Assembly (NCBI RefSeq): GCF_032681285.1
Contig: NZ_CP136336.1
Span: 2,281,001-2,345,000, forward strand
Reading direction: 5' to 3'
From: Piscinibacter gummiphilus
GTDB lineage: Bacteria > Pseudomonadota > Gammaproteobacteria > Burkholderiales > Burkholderiaceae_C
DNA length: 64,000 bases
The notes beneath the pieces were generated by a model that had not been told where the DNA came from, searched no databases, and saw nothing but the letters and a program-made list of their open reading frames with translations. Positions 39,046-53,164 of this stretch are shown one piece after another. The number at the start of each line of letters is the position of its first letter. The first letter of the stretch is position 1. The position numbers were made by a program, and so were the translations under genes.

Positions 39046-41466
39046 ATGCAATTTCCAGAGTCCTGGCTGCGGGAGTTCTGCAACCCGCCCCTCAGCACCG
39101 AACAGCTGGCCGACCTGCTGACCATGTCCGGCATGGAGGTCGAAGAGCTGCGCCCTGTCGCGCCGCCGTTCTCCAACGTGGTGGTCGCCGAAGTGCTGGA
39201 GGTCGCTCGCCATCCAAATGCCGACCGCCTGAACGTCTGCCACGTGCGCACCGGCAATGGGACAACGCTCAACATCGTCTGCGGCGCACCCAACGTGCGC
39301 CCCGGTATCAAGGTGCCATGCGCTTTGGTGGGTGCGAAGCTGCCGCCAGCGGAGGAGGGCGGGGCACCGTTCGAGATCAAGCTCGGCAAATTGCGTGGCG
39401 TCGAGAGCCAGGGCATGTTGTGCTCGGCCCGCGAACTCAAGCTGTCGGAAGATCACGGCGGCCTCTTGATCCTCGCCGACGATGCTCCCGTGGGGGCACC
39501 CATCCGCGAACATCTGAAGCTCGATGACACGCTCTTCACACTGAAGCTCACGCCCAACCTCGGGCACGGATTGAGCGTCTACGGCATCGCACGCGAAGTG
39601 GCGGCGTTGACGGGATCCCCTCTGCTGAAACCAGGCTTCCCGCAGGCGAAGGTGGTTCACTCGGACACACTGCCGGTGCGCATCGAAGCGGCCGATCTGT
39701 GCGGCCGTTTTTCGGGGCGCATCGTCCGCGGGGTCGACACGAAGGCGAAAACGCCCGCGTGGATGGTCGACCGCCTGGCGCGCTGCGGCCAGCGCTCGGT
39801 GACGGCGCTCGTCGACATCTCGAACTACGTGATGTTCGAGTTCGGCCGCCCGTCGCACATCTTCGACCTCGACAAGATCCACGGCGGGCTCGTCGTGCGC
39901 TGGGGACGCAAGGGTGAGCAACTCAAGCTGCTCAACGGCAACACGATCGAAGTCGACGAGCAGGTCGGCGTGATTGCTGACGATCGGGCCGTCGAATCGC
40001 TTGCCGGCATCATGGGTGGCGATGCAACTGCCGTGTCCGACGACACGCGCAATGTCTACGTCGAGGCCGCCTTCTGGTGGCCTGAGGCGGTGGCAGGCCG
40101 CTCGCGCCGCTACAACTTCAGCACCGATGCAGGCCATCGTTTCGAGCGCGGTGTCGACCCATCGCAGACCGTCGAGCACATCGAGCGCATCACGCAGCTC
40201 ATCCTCGACATTTGCGGCGGCGAACCGGGCGCGATGGACGACCAGACGGTTCGATTGCCGGCACGCAAACCTGTGTCGCTGCGAATCGAGCGCGCGGCCA
40301 AGGTGATCGGCATGCCGGTCACGCAGGCGCAGTGCGTCGAAGTCCTGCGTCGCCTGGGCCTTGAGGTGAGCGAAGCTCCTGGCGTGCTGACCGTGACGCC
40401 GCCGAGCTGGCGCTTCGATCTGCAGATCGAAGAAGACTTGATCGAAGAAGTCGTGCGAGTGCTCGGCTATCAGAACCTGCCCGACACGCCGCCGGTCGCG
40501 CCGATTCGCGCCCATGTGCGCAGCGAGTCACGCCGGGGCGTGCATGCGCTGCGACACGCGTTGGCTGCGCTCGACTACCAGGAGACGATCAACTTCAGCT
40601 TCGTCGAGGAACGTTGGGAGCGTGAGCTTGCGGGCAACGACAACCCGATCCGTGTGCTCAACCCCATTGCCAGCCCGCTGTCGGTGATGCGCTCGGGCTT
40701 GATTGGCAGCCTGGTGTCGGTGCTGCGCTTCAACCTCGCCCGCAAGGCCACGCGGGTTCGCATTTCTGAGGTCGGGCGTGTGTTCAAGCGAGACGCGGCG
40801 GTGGCCGACGGTGCGGGCACGGTGGCGGGCATCGAGCAGCCCCTGCGCGTTGCGGGCCTGGCGTATGAGTCGGTCGACGAACTCCAGTGGGGCATCAAAT
40901 CCCGGCAGGTGGACTTCTTCGATGTGAAGGGTGACGTCGAAGCGCTGTTGGCGCCGCGTGTTGCGCGCTTCGTGCCAGCGGCGCACCCCGCGTTGCACCC
41001 GGGGCGTTCGGCGCGGGTCGAGGTCGATGGCCGCGCCATCGGCTTCGTCGGTGAACTGCACCCTCAGTGGCGCCAGGCCTATGAGCTGCCGGGCACCCCG
41101 GTGGTGTTCGAGCTCGATGCCGCGGCCTTGATGGAGCAGCCTCTGCCAGTCTTCCAAGCCATTCCACGCCAGCAGTCGGCCTGGCGTGACATCGCGGTCA
41201 TGGCGGGTGAGCAGGTGAGTCACGATGCCTTGATCGAGGCAGCCAAAGCGGCCAACTCGCAGCTGGTTCGCTCGGCGAAGCTCTTCGACGTCTACAAACC
41301 GACCACCTGTGCTTCGACCGACATGGCGGCCGGTGAACGCAGCCTGGCGCTGCGCCTGGAGATCCTCGACGACTCGACCACGATGACCGATGAGCGCATC
41401 GAATCGGTCAAGGCCGAGGTGGTGGCCGCGCTTAACCAGAAGCTCGGCGTTCGTCTGCGTGCCTGA
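39046..41466 (+). CDS. pheT: Phenylalanine--tRNA ligase, beta subunit
   Basis: An 806-residue subunit with editing and tRNA-binding roles. Order: tRNA-binding EMAP-like domain (about 40-150; [20 protein letters not shown]), B3/4 editing domain (about 215-380), B5 (about 400-480; [15 protein letters not shown]), a core-like domain, and a C-terminal anticodon-binding FDX-ACB domain (about 710-805; [21 protein letters not shown]). ihfA begins 17 bases downstream. Confidence 0.97.
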   Translation: MQFPESWLREFCNPPLSTEQLADLLTMSGMEVEELRPVAPPFSNVVVAEVLEVARHPNADRLNVCHVRTGNGTTLNIVCGAPNVRPGIKVPCALVGAKLPPAEEGGAPFEIKLGKLRGVESQGMLCSARELKLSEDHGGLLILADDAPVGAPIREHLKLDDTLFTLKLTPNLGHGLSVYGIAREVAALTGSPLLKPGFPQAKVVHSDTLPVRIEAADLCGRFSGRIVRGVDTKAKTPAWMVDRLARCGQRSVTALVDISNYVMFEFGRPSHIFDLDKIHGGLVVRWGRKGEQLKLLNGNTIEVDEQVGVIADDRAVESLAGIMGGDATAVSDDTRNVYVEAAFWWPEAVAGRSRRYNFSTDAGHRFERGVDPSQTVEHIERITQLILDICGGEPGAMDDQTVRLPARKPVSLRIERAAKVIGMPVTQAQCVEVLRRLGLEVSEAPGVLTVTPPSWRFDLQIEEDLIEEVVRVLGYQNLPDTPPVAPIRAHVRSESRRGVHALRHALAALDYQETINFSFVEERWERELAGNDNPIRVLNPIASPLSVMRSGLIGSLVSVLRFNLARKATRVRISEVGRVFKRDAAVADGAGTVAGIEQPLRVAGLAYESVDELQWGIKSRQVDFFDVKGDVEALLAPRVARFVPAAHPALHPGRSARVEVDGRAIGFVGELHPQWRQAYELPGTPVVFELDAAALMEQPLPVFQAIPRQQSAWRDIAVMAGEQVSHDALIEAAKAANSQLVRSAKLFDVYKPTTCASTDMAAGERSLALRLEILDDSTTMTDERIESVKAEVVAALNQKLGVRLRA

Positions 41467-41483
41467 CCTACTGGATAACCCGA

Positions 41484-41852
41484 ATGAGTACCCCCCCTCC
41501 AGAGAAAGCGCCCGACCGGGTGGTCCTCCCGACGCTGGAGACGCCCACGCTGACCAAAGCCGAACTGGCCGAGCTCCTGTTCGAGCGGCTGGGGCTGAAT
41601 AAGCGCGAGTCCAAGGACATGGTCGAAGCCTTCTTCGACATCATCCACGGCACGCTTGTCGCGGGAGAAGACGTCAAGATGTCGGGGTTTGGCAACTTCA
41701 ACATCCGCCGCAAGGCGCCGCGGCCCGGGCGTAACCCGCGTACCGGCGAAGCGATCCCCATCAAGGCCCGCAACGTCGTCACTTTTCACGCGAGCCACAA
41801 ACTTAAGGGGGTTGTCCAAGGCGACATCCCTGCGGGAGACGACTTCGAGTAA
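41484..41852 (+). CDS. ihfA: Integration host factor, alpha subunit
   Basis: A 122-residue DNA-bending protein. The conserved core is [33 protein letters not shown], then [28 protein letters not shown], whose Pro intercalates DNA. About 20 extra N-terminal residues precede the usual start; the ATG at 41484 is close to the pheT stop, as normal for this operon. Confidence 0.95.
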   Translation: MSTPPPEKAPDRVVLPTLETPTLTKAELAELLFERLGLNKRESKDMVEAFFDIIHGTLVAGEDVKMSGFGNFNIRRKAPRPGRNPRTGEAIPIKARNVVTFHASHKLKGVVQGDIPAGDDFE

Positions 41853-41886
41853 AGTCTAGCTTTCTCTCCTGATCTTATTGATTTAC

Positions 41887-42342
41887 ATGGAGAAAGCGCT
41901 TCCCGCCATTCCAGCCAAACGCTACTTCACCATTGGAGAAGTGAGCGATTTGTGCGGCGTGAAGCCGTATGTGCTGCGCTATTGGGAACAGGAGTTCACG
42001 CAGCTCAAACCCATGAAGCGGCGGGGCAACCGCCGCTACTACCAGCACCACGAGGTGCTGCTCATCCGCCGCATACGCGAGCTGTTGTATGAGCAGGGCT
42101 TCACCATCAGCGGCGCCCGCAACCGTCTGACCGAGTTGGTCCACAGTCGGGGTGAGCCGGCTTCGGCGCACGACAGCAAGGAACCCGATGGGCTCGACGA
42201 GGGCGAAACGGTGGGGGCCGATGAAATGGCCGCTTCGGGCCCCGACGAGCCCGTGCCTGTTCCCGAAGTCATCACCACCGAGGTTTCGATGGGGCAGATG
42301 CGACAGGAGCTGATCTCCATTCGCGGACTGCTCGTCGTCTGA
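41887..42342 (+). CDS. MerR-family transcriptional regulator
   Basis: A 151-residue protein with an N-terminal MerR winged-helix domain (RYFTIGEVSDLCGVKPYVLRYWEQEFTQLKP, then RRGNRRYYQHHEVLLIRRIRELLYEQGFTISGAR). The C-terminal half is acidic and lacks metal- or ligand-binding cysteines, so the effector is unknown. It occupies the conserved position after ihfA in many proteobacteria. The ATG at 41887 is used; a TTG nine bases earlier is possible. Confidence 0.9.
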   Translation: MEKALPAIPAKRYFTIGEVSDLCGVKPYVLRYWEQEFTQLKPMKRRGNRRYYQHHEVLLIRRIRELLYEQGFTISGARNRLTELVHSRGEPASAHDSKEPDGLDEGETVGADEMAASGPDEPVPVPEVITTEVSMGQMRQELISIRGLLVV

Positions 42343-42382
42343 GCTGGAGCGCAGTTTTTTCAGGCTATACTGCGCGGCTCGT

Positions 42383-42459
42383 CGGGGTGTAGCGCAGCCT
42401 GGTAGCGCACTTGCATGGGGTGCAAGGGGTCGCGAGTTCGAATCCCGCCACCCCGACCA
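42383..42459 (+). tRNA. tRNA-Pro (anticodon GGG)
   Basis: A 77-base cloverleaf with encoded CCA. Acceptor arms CGGGGTG/CACCCCG, D stem GCGC/GCGC, anticodon arm CTTGC-ATGGGGT-GCAAG, T loop TTCGAAT. In the T arm, GCGAG faces CCCGC, leaving one A-C mismatch. It follows merR and has its own terminator. Confidence 0.96.
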
Positions 42460-42470
42460 TTGAACAGCAC

Positions 42471-42505
42471 AAGCCCGGTACCGAAAGGTGCCGGGCTTCT
42501 TGCTT
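42471..42505 (+). terminator. Terminator after tRNA-Pro
   Basis: A 12-pair stem (one G-T) joins AAGCCCGGTACC to GGTGCCGGGCTT across a GAAA loop, followed by CTTGCTTT. It ends the tRNA and upstream operon transcripts. Confidence 0.85.
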
Positions 42506-42521
42506 TCCAGCGGCCAAAGAA

Positions 42522-42544
42522 AAAGGGCTCCAACGGAGCCCTTT
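42522..42544 (-). terminator. Terminator of hppA
   Basis: AAAGGGCTCC pairs with GGAGCCCTTT around three bases. On the minus strand TTTTTCTTT follows, so it ends hppA. It lies opposite the tRNA-Pro terminator. Confidence 0.85.
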
Positions 42545-42560
42545 GTTTGTGCGGTGCCGC

Positions 42561-44762
<2,202 letters not shown>

Positions 44763-45005
44763 CAGTGGGACTCCTCTTATCGGTTGTTCAAACACGTGAG
44801 AGAGACTGCGCCAGGCACTACTTCACCCCGGGGGCGGGGTACGGCCGGGTCTGCGGCGCATGCTACGGGATGACCCCGACCCTGGCAAACGAAGCCCGCA
44901 TGGTGTTTTCCATCGGTCATTCAAAGGGCGTGCGCGTGGGTTCGCGTAAGGATGTGGCGGCTACACTCCGGGTTTTCCCGCGCATTACGACTAGAGACCG
45001 AGACC

Positions 45006-45539
45006 ATGAGCCTTCACAACGTCACCCCCGGCGCCAAGGCGCCCGAGCAGTTCAACGTCATCATCGAAATTCCGATGAACGCCGACCCGATCAAGTACGA
45101 GGTCGACAAGGAAAGCGGCGCGATCTTCGTCGACCGCTTCATGACGACGGCGATGCACTACCCCTGCAACTACGGCTATGTGCCGCAGACGCTGTCCGAC
45201 GACGGTGACCCGGTCGACGTGCTCGTGATCACCCCGTTCCCCCTGACGCCTGGCGTGGTGGTCACCTGCCGCGCCATCGGCGTGCTGAAGATGGAAGACG
45301 AAGCCGGCGGCGACAGCAAGGTGCTCGCCGTGCCCATCGACAAGATCCTGCCGATCTACACCCACTGGCAGAAGCCGGAAGACATCAACCAGATGCGCCT
45401 CAAGGCCATCCAGCATTTCTTCGAGCACTACAAGGACCTCGAAGCCGGCAAGTGGGTGAAGGTCGTGGGCTGGGAAGGCCCCGAGTCGGCCCGCCAGGAA
45501 ATCGCGAATGGCATCGCGGCCTACAAGCCCGGCAAGTAA
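45006..45539 (+). CDS. ppa: Inorganic pyrophosphatase, soluble family I
   Basis: Hydrolyses pyrophosphate from biosynthesis in the cytoplasm. The 177-residue protein has [25 protein letters not shown] (metal-binding acids) and KVLAVP. The ATG giving MSLHNVTPG fits bacterial family I proteins. A strong terminator follows. Divergent from hppA across a 243-base gap in which I see nothing else certain. Confidence 0.97.
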   Translation: MSLHNVTPGAKAPEQFNVIIEIPMNADPIKYEVDKESGAIFVDRFMTTAMHYPCNYGYVPQTLSDDGDPVDVLVITPFPLTPGVVVTCRAIGVLKMEDEAGGDSKVLAVPIDKILPIYTHWQKPEDINQMRLKAIQHFFEHYKDLEAGKWVKVVGWEGPESARQEIANGIAAYKPGK

Positions 45540-45566
45540 GCCCAGGGTTTTGTATGGATGACAAAG

Positions 45567-45590
45567 AAGGGAGCTGCGGCTCCCTTTTTT
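45567..45590 (+). terminator. Terminator after ppa
   Basis: AAGGGAGC pairs with GCTCCCTT around TGCG and is followed by TTTT. Good rho-independent terminator. Confidence 0.85.
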
Positions 45591-45654
45591 CATGCCGGAA
45601 CTCGGGGCATGGACCCGGCTCTACACTGGCCTTCCGTTGAGTTGAGAGGTGCCG

Positions 45655-48375
45655 ATGCTGCGTCGATTCTGGTGGGCTGCTATCCATCTTGTGTTGTTGG
45701 CTTTCGTGCAGCCCGTGCTGGCCCAAGCGCTGCCCGCCGGCGTGAGCAAGGTGCAGTCGGTTGAAGGCATCACCGAGTACCGCCTCGCCAACGGTCTGCA
45801 GCTGCTGTTGATCCCCGACGACGCCAAGCCCACCACCACGGTCAACATGACCTACCGCGTGGGCTCGCGCCATGAGAACTACGGCGAGACCGGCATGGCG
45901 CACCTGCTGGAGCACCTGCTCTTCAAGGGCACGCCGAAGACGCGCAACGCACTCGGAGAATTCACCAAGCGCGGCCTGAACGCCAACGGCAGCACGTGGT
46001 TCGACCGCACCAACTACTTCGCGAGCTTCGCCAGCAACGACGAGAACCTGAAGTGGTACCTCGACTGGCAGGCCGATGCGATGGTCAACAGCTTCATCGC
46101 CCGCAAGGACCTCGACACCGAGATGACGGTCGTGCGCAACGAGATGGAGATGGGCGAGAACAGCCCCGAGCGCATCCTCTTCGAGAAGACGCTGGCCACG
46201 ATGTACCAGTGGCACAACTATGGCAAGAACACGATCGGCGCCCGGGCGGATGTGGAGAACGTCGACATCCCGCGCCTTCAGGCCTTCTACCGCCAGTACT
46301 ACCAGCCCGACAACGCGACGCTCATCGTGGCGGGCAAGTTCGATGCTTCCAAGGTTCTGGGCTGGGTTCAGCAATCCTTCGGCAAGCTGAAGAAGCCCAC
46401 GCGCAAGCTGCCGACGCAGTACACGCTCGACCCGGTGCAGGACGGCGAGCGCAGCGTGACGCTGCGCCGTGTGGGGGGCGTGCCCTTGCTGATGGCGGCG
46501 TATCACGTGCCGGCGGCGGCGCACCCTGACTTTGCGGCCATCGAGGTGCTGAACCAGAGCCTCGGCGACACACCCTCGGGCCGGTTGCACAAGCGGCTCA
46601 CCGCGAAGCAGCTCGCCGCCGGCACGTATGCGTTCTCGCAAGGCCTTGCGGACCCTGGCTTTGCGATCTTCGGTGCGCAGCTTGCACCGGGGCTCGACGT
46701 GGACAAGGCCCGCAATGAGCTGCTGGCCACGGTCGAGTCGATCGCGAAGGAGCCCATCACCGAAGAAGAGCTGAAGCGCGCACAAGGGCAGTGGCTCAAG
46801 GCCTGGGAACAGGCCTTCACCAACCCCGAGACGGTGGGCGTGTCGCTCAGCGAATCGGTGGCGCAAGGCGACTGGCGGCTTTTCTTCCTTCTGCGCGACC
46901 GGGTGCGCGATCTCAAGCTTGCTGATGTGCAGCGCGTTGCCGTCGAGCGCTTGCGGCTGTCGAACCGCACGCTCGGCACCTACCTGCCGGTGGATGCGCC
47001 GGCACGTGCACCTGCGCCGGTCAGGCCCGATGTGGCGGCGGAACTGAAGAGCTTCAAGCCGCAGGCGGCGGCCGCCGCGGTGCAGGCCTTCGACGCAACG
47101 CCGGCCAACATCGACCGGCTGACGCAGCGCTTCGACATCGGTGGCCTGAAGGTCGCGGTGCTGCCCAAGGGCGCGCGGGGCGGTGCGGTGACCGCACTCC
47201 TGACGCTGCGCTTCGGCGACGAGAAGACGCTCTTCGGCCAGGGCGAGGTGCCCGAGTTCGTGGCCGCGATGCTCGACAAGGGCACGGCGACGCTGTCGCG
47301 CCAGCAGATCCAGGACAAGCTCGATGCGCTCAAGACCGAAATGCGCATCGGTGGCGGGGGCGGTGTCGTGACCGTGAGCCTGACCTCGCGCCGCGACACC
47401 TTGCCGGAGGCAATTGCCCTCGTGGGCGACGTGCTGCGCAACCCGTCGTTCCCGCCCGAGGTGCTCGATGAACAGAGGCGTGCGGCGCTGGCCGACATCG
47501 AGCAGCAGCGCAAGGAGCCCGAAGCGCTGGCGGACAACGCGGTGTCGCGTGCGATGAACCCTTACCCGCGCGGCGACGTGCGCTACACCAGCAGCTTCGA
47601 CGAGATGGTGGCCGACATCAACGCCGTGACTGTCGACCAGCTGAAGGCCTTTCACAAGCGCTTCTACAGCGTGGCGCGCAGCGAGTTCGGCGCCGCGGGC
47701 GATCTCGACGTGGCGGCCGTGCGCTCGGCGCTCGAGAAGGCCCTTGGGGGCTGGACCGGTGGCGAGCCGTACACGCGTGTGCCGCGTCCGCTTGCACCGG
47801 TGAAACCGCAACGCCTGCAACTGCCCGCGCCCGACAAGCAGAACGCGACGCTGCTGGTCCGCCAGAGCGTGCCGCTGTACGACCTCGACCCCGACTACCC
47901 GGCCTTGTCGATGGCCAACTACCTGCTCGGCACAGGTGGCCAGTCGCGCCTGTGGAAGCGCATCCGCGAAGACGAAGGCCTGTCTTACGACGTGCGCACC
48001 GGCATCCTCTGGAACAGCCACGAGCCGCACTCGATGCTGCAGGGCAGTGCGATCTTTGCGCCACAGAACCTGGCGAAGGTCGAAGCCGCCTTCCGCGAGG
48101 AGCTGACGCGGGCGCAGAAGGACGGCTTCACCGCCAAGGAACTGGCCGAAGGCAAGCGGGGGCTGCTCGCATTCCGCCGCCTCTCGCGCGCGCAGGACCG
48201 CAACCTCGCCGCGGCGCTGGCAACCAACCTCGACCTCAACCGGACCTTCGAGGTCTCGGCGCGCGTCGACGAGGCACTGGGCAAGCTGACGCTGGAGCAG
48301 GTGAACGCCGCGCTGCGCAAGTACGTGAAGCCCGATAGCTTCGTGACTGCCGTCTCCGGCGACTTCAAGCCTTGA
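45655..48375 (+). CDS. M16-family zinc metallopeptidase, periplasmic, two tandem modules
   Basis: A 906-residue protein with a signal peptide (hydrophobic 9-22, ending VLAQA). The inverted zinc motif HxxEH is His83, Glu86, His87 (HLLEHLLF), with a downstream Glu ligand in RNEMEMGEN. A second, inactive M16 module fills residues about 470-900, as in pitrilysin and processing-peptidase relatives. ATG at 45655 follows GAGAGG; a GTG six bases earlier is possible. It likely degrades periplasmic or imported peptides. Its 3' end overlaps the opposite-strand COG3146 gene by 11 bases. Confidence 0.9.
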   Translation: MLRRFWWAAIHLVLLAFVQPVLAQALPAGVSKVQSVEGITEYRLANGLQLLLIPDDAKPTTTVNMTYRVGSRHENYGETGMAHLLEHLLFKGTPKTRNALGEFTKRGLNANGSTWFDRTNYFASFASNDENLKWYLDWQADAMVNSFIARKDLDTEMTVVRNEMEMGENSPERILFEKTLATMYQWHNYGKNTIGARADVENVDIPRLQAFYRQYYQPDNATLIVAGKFDASKVLGWVQQSFGKLKKPTRKLPTQYTLDPVQDGERSVTLRRVGGVPLLMAAYHVPAAAHPDFAAIEVLNQSLGDTPSGRLHKRLTAKQLAAGTYAFSQGLADPGFAIFGAQLAPGLDVDKARNELLATVESIAKEPITEEELKRAQGQWLKAWEQAFTNPETVGVSLSESVAQGDWRLFFLLRDRVRDLKLADVQRVAVERLRLSNRTLGTYLPVDAPARAPAPVRPDVAAELKSFKPQAAAAAVQAFDATPANIDRLTQRFDIGGLKVAVLPKGARGGAVTALLTLRFGDEKTLFGQGEVPEFVAAMLDKGTATLSRQQIQDKLDALKTEMRIGGGGGVVTVSLTSRRDTLPEAIALVGDVLRNPSFPPEVLDEQRRAALADIEQQRKEPEALADNAVSRAMNPYPRGDVRYTSSFDEMVADINAVTVDQLKAFHKRFYSVARSEFGAAGDLDVAAVRSALEKALGGWTGGEPYTRVPRPLAPVKPQRLQLPAPDKQNATLLVRQSVPLYDLDPDYPALSMANYLLGTGGQSRLWKRIREDEGLSYDVRTGILWNSHEPHSMLQGSAIFAPQNLAKVEAAFREELTRAQKDGFTAKELAEGKRGLLAFRRLSRAQDRNLAAALATNLDLNRTFEVSARVDEALGKLTLEQVNAALRKYVKPDSFVTAVSGDFKP

Positions 48376-49534
48376 ACGGCTGGCGCTCGTTGAGCTCGTC
48401 GAGGTAACTCTCGACGCCGGCGCCTTCGCGCGCCAGGAAATCGGCCACGGCTTGCGCGAACTGCGGGTGTGCCAGCCAGTGGGCCGACCAGGTCTGCACC
48501 GGCAGCAGGCCGCGTGCCATCTTGTGCTCGCCTTGTGCGCCACCTTCGAAGCGCTGGTAGCCCTGCGCGATGCACCAGGCGAGCGGCTGGTAGTAGCAGG
48601 CCTCGAAATGCAGGCAGGAGATGTGCTCGGTCGCGCCCCAATAGCGGCCATAGGCTGCGCGGCGCTCAGGGTCGATGGCGATCAGCGACGCGGCGATGCG
48701 TTGGCCGTCGCGCCGGGCGATGAAGAGCAACCAGTTCTCGGCCATCGTATCGGCCATGCGCTGGAAGAAATCGCGCGTGAGGTAAGGCGACGAGTGGTGC
48801 TCGCGGTAGGTGCGGGTGTAGCAGCGGTAGAAGAAGTCCCAGTCCTCGCGTGAGATCTCCGTGCCTTGCTGCGCGGTGAAGGTGACGCCGGCCTCGGCGA
48901 CCTTGCGGCGCTCCTGCTGGATCTTCTTGCGCTTCTCGCGCTGCAGGCCGGCCAGGAAATCGGCGAAATCGGCGTAGCGCTGAGGCTCGCGGTTCTGCCA
49001 ATGGAACTGGACGGTGCTGCGCATCATCCAGCCGGCCTCTCGTGCAGCTTGCTGGTCGGCCTCGTCCAGGAAGAGCACATGGGCCGACGAGAGCTTCGCA
49101 TCCACGGCGATCTGCGTCATGCCACGCAGCAGCACCACGCGTGATGCTGCATCCCGCGCCAGCAGGCGAGGGCCGGGCACCGGCGTGAAGGGCACGGCAC
49201 TCAGCAGCTTGGGGTAGTAGCGCAGGCCGTGGCGCTGGTACGCATCGGCCCATGCCCAGTCGAACACGTACTCGCCGTAGGAGTGCGACTTCAGGTACAG
49301 CGGGCAGGCGGCGACGAGCGCATCGCCGTCGTGCACGGTGAGGAACTGCGGCTGCCAACCGGTCTCGTCCACCGCACTCTTCGATTCGTGCATGGCCACC
49401 AGGTACTCATGGCGCATGAAGGGTGTGGCGCTCACTTGCTCAGCCAACAGTGCGTTCCATTGCGCGGCGTCCACATCACGCGGGTGGTCGTGGACCCGGA
49501 TGACATAATTCTTCGAGCTTCTTTCCTCACGCAT
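48365..49534 (-). CDS. COG3146 (DUF482) GNAT-superfamily acyltransferase-like protein
   Basis: A 389-residue protein of the COG3146 family. Family phrases include SATPFMRHEYLVAMHESKSA, FAEFLAGLQREKRKKIQQERRKV-like residues, and the C-terminal ARGLLPVQTWSAHWL with FEGGAQGEHKMARG. The family is often called peptidoglycan or cell-wall acyltransferase-like without firm assignment. Its start ATG directly abuts the nadE ATG (CATATG), so any promoter for one lies inside the other. No better internal start is obvious. Confidence 0.8.
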   Translation of the reverse strand: MREERSSKNYVIRVHDHPRDVDAAQWNALLAEQVSATPFMRHEYLVAMHESKSAVDETGWQPQFLTVHDGDALVAACPLYLKSHSYGEYVFDWAWADAYQRHGLRYYPKLLSAVPFTPVPGPRLLARDAASRVVLLRGMTQIAVDAKLSSAHVLFLDEADQQAAREAGWMMRSTVQFHWQNREPQRYADFADFLAGLQREKRKKIQQERRKVAEAGVTFTAQQGTEISREDWDFFYRCYTRTYREHHSSPYLTRDFFQRMADTMAENWLLFIARRDGQRIAASLIAIDPERRAAYGRYWGATEHISCLHFEACYYQPLAWCIAQGYQRFEGGAQGEHKMARGLLPVQTWSAHWLAHPQFAQAVADFLAREGAGVESYLDELNERQPFKA

Positions 49535-51584
<2,050 letters not shown>

Positions 51585-51606
51585 GCCTTCTCTTCTGCAA
51601 TGAAGG

Positions 51607-51632
51607 AAGCCCGCTGCGAGCGGGCTTTTTCT
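51607..51632 (+). terminator. Terminator after glnB
   Basis: AAGCCCGCT pairs perfectly with AGCGGGCTT around GCG and is followed by a T-run. Confidence 0.85.
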
Positions 51633-51636
51633 TGGG

Positions 51637-52221
51637 TCAGATTTTTCGGTAGTCGTCGGGCGCGGTGGCGGCTCTTGCGTCGTTCGACAGACGATCAAGC
51701 AGCTCGGTCGGGTCCGATGACGATTGCAGCAGCGGGCGCTGTGCAGGGAGCACGAAGCCTTGCGCCACGCTGTGGTCGAGGAAGGCCAGCAACTGGTCGT
51801 AGTAGCCCTCGACGTTGAGCAGTCCGACCGGCTTGTCGTGGTAGCCGAGCTGGCGCCACGTCCACGCCTCGAACAGCTCTTCGAAGGTGCCGATGCCGCC
51901 CGGCAGTGCGAGGAATGCGTCGGCGCGCTCGGCCATCATCTGCTTGCGCTGGTGCATGGTGTCGACCACGTGCAACTCATGCAGGCCGGTGTGGCCATGC
52001 TCGCGGTCCATCAGCGATTTCGGGATCACGCCGACGACCCGGCCACCCGCGGCCAGCGTGGCGTTGGCCACTGCACCCATCAGGCCGGCGTTGCCGCCGC
52101 CGTAGACCAGTTGCCATCCACGTTCGCCGATGATCGTGCCGACGCGGCGAGCGGCGGCTTCATAGCCCTCGTGCAGCCCAACCTTGGAGCCGCAATAGAT
52201 GCACAGCGAGAAGCGGCTCAC
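51637..52221 (-). CDS. LOG-family nucleotide 5'-monophosphate phosphoribohydrolase (TIGR00730)
   Basis: A 194-residue Rossmann-fold protein with the LOG motifs VYGGGNAGLMGAVA and PGGIGTFEELFEAWTW. It cleaves cytokinin or purine nucleotides to base and ribose-5-phosphate in related proteins. The GTG start (VSRFSLCIYCGS) overlaps the dgkA stop as GTGA, so coupling supports it; ORF sequence upstream belongs to dgkA. It converges with glnB. Confidence 0.88.
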   Translation of the reverse strand: MSRFSLCIYCGSKVGLHEGYEAAARRVGTIIGERGWQLVYGGGNAGLMGAVANATLAAGGRVVGVIPKSLMDREHGHTGLHELHVVDTMHQRKQMMAERADAFLALPGGIGTFEELFEAWTWRQLGYHDKPVGLLNVEGYYDQLLAFLDHSVAQGFVLPAQRPLLQSSSDPTELLDRLSNDARAATAPDDYRKI

Positions 52222-52595
52222 AGGAACCGATGCCACAGCGCGGCCGCCCACATGCTGCCGCACAACACGAGCGAGAGGAACACGGCCGCACTGGCCAGGT
52301 CCTTCGCGCGTTTGGAGAGGTCGTGCAGCTCGAACGACACGCGGTCGACCACCGCTTCGATGCCCGAGTTCAGCAGCTCCACGATCATCACCAGCAGCAC
52401 GCTGCCGGCCAGCAGTGCCACTTCGACCCAGCTTCGGCCCACCCAGAACGAGGCGGGGATCAACACGACGGCCAGCCAGGTTTCCTGCCGGAAGGCGCTT
52501 TCGCCGCGATAGGCCGTCTTCAGGCCGTCGAACGAATAGCCAGTGGCGCGGACGATGCGGTCAAGGCCGGTGCGGCCCTTGAAAGAATTGCTCAT
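52218..52595 (-). CDS. dgkA: Diacylglycerol kinase
   Basis: A 125-residue inner membrane kinase that recycles diacylglycerol. The family block VELLNSGIEAVVDRVSFELHDLSKRAKDLASAAV and three membrane segments are clear. ATG at 52595 gives MSNSFKG. Stop overlaps the LOG-family start. Confidence 0.93.
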   Translation of the reverse strand: MSNSFKGRTGLDRIVRATGYSFDGLKTAYRGESAFRQETWLAVVLIPASFWVGRSWVEVALLAGSVLLVMIVELLNSGIEAVVDRVSFELHDLSKRAKDLASAAVFLSLVLCGSMWAAALWHRFL

Positions 52596-52627
52596 GGGCC
52601 GCGATTGTGCCCGGCGAAACCGATGCT

Positions 52628-53164
52628 CTATGCGACGGCAGGCTTGCCGGCATCGACCGTGACGAGGCGGGTGCCGCACAGGGCGTCGTGCCAGAACTGG
52701 CGCTGCGGGTGCAGCAGGGCGAGCAGGCCATACGCAGCGATGCCGATGGCCACGGCCGCCATCGTCGTGCTCGGCGGCCAATGGTTGACCTTCGCCAGCA
52801 CGGCCGCAGGCGCGATCCACAAGGCGCATGCGGCGTAGCGCAGGAGGGCACGGCCGATTCCCAGCCGCTCGCCGCGGCTCGTCACGAGCTGGATGCGCCA
52901 GGTTTGCATGGGCAGGGTCTGGCCGCGGCGCGTCCAGAACCAGACGAAATAGAGGCCGTAGACCGCAATGCCCACCCCTTGGAGAAGCACGTCGCGCGAG
53001 GTGGCCGAGGCAAGCCCGGTGATTTTCAGCAGCAGCGTGCCAATGGCGCCCGAGACGAGGCCGACACCGAACAACAGCAGCGATTCATAGAGCAGGCAGG
53101 CGAAGCGGCGGCGCAGGCTGGGCGCCTGCCATTCGCCGCCCGTGGCGGCCGGGAGAAGACTCAT
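52628..53164 (-). CDS. RDD-family membrane protein
   Basis: A 178-residue protein with about four hydrophobic segments. RDD features are LRRRFACLLYESLLLFGV near the start and RQFWHDALCGTRLV at the end. Function of the family is unknown; some members are transport-related. The start overlaps the DUF3106 stop as ATGA, so it is the last gene of the sigma-factor operon. Confidence 0.85.
   Translation of the reverse strand: MSLLPAATGGEWQAPSLRRRFACLLYESLLLFGVGLVSGAIGTLLLKITGLASATSRDVLLQGVGIAVYGLYFVWFWTRRGQTLPMQTWRIQLVTSRGERLGIGRALLRYAACALWIAPAAVLAKVNHWPPSTTMAAVAIGIAAYGLLALLHPQRQFWHDALCGTRLVTVDAGKPAVA

Noticed and set aside
37879..40515. An 878-codon minus-strand frame opposite pheS/pheT
   Set aside because: Shadow frame; pheS and pheT are certain.
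45400..48651. A 1,083-codon minus-strand frame opposite the M16 peptidase
   Set aside because: Same GC-shadow effect; the plus-strand peptidase has intact catalytic motifs.
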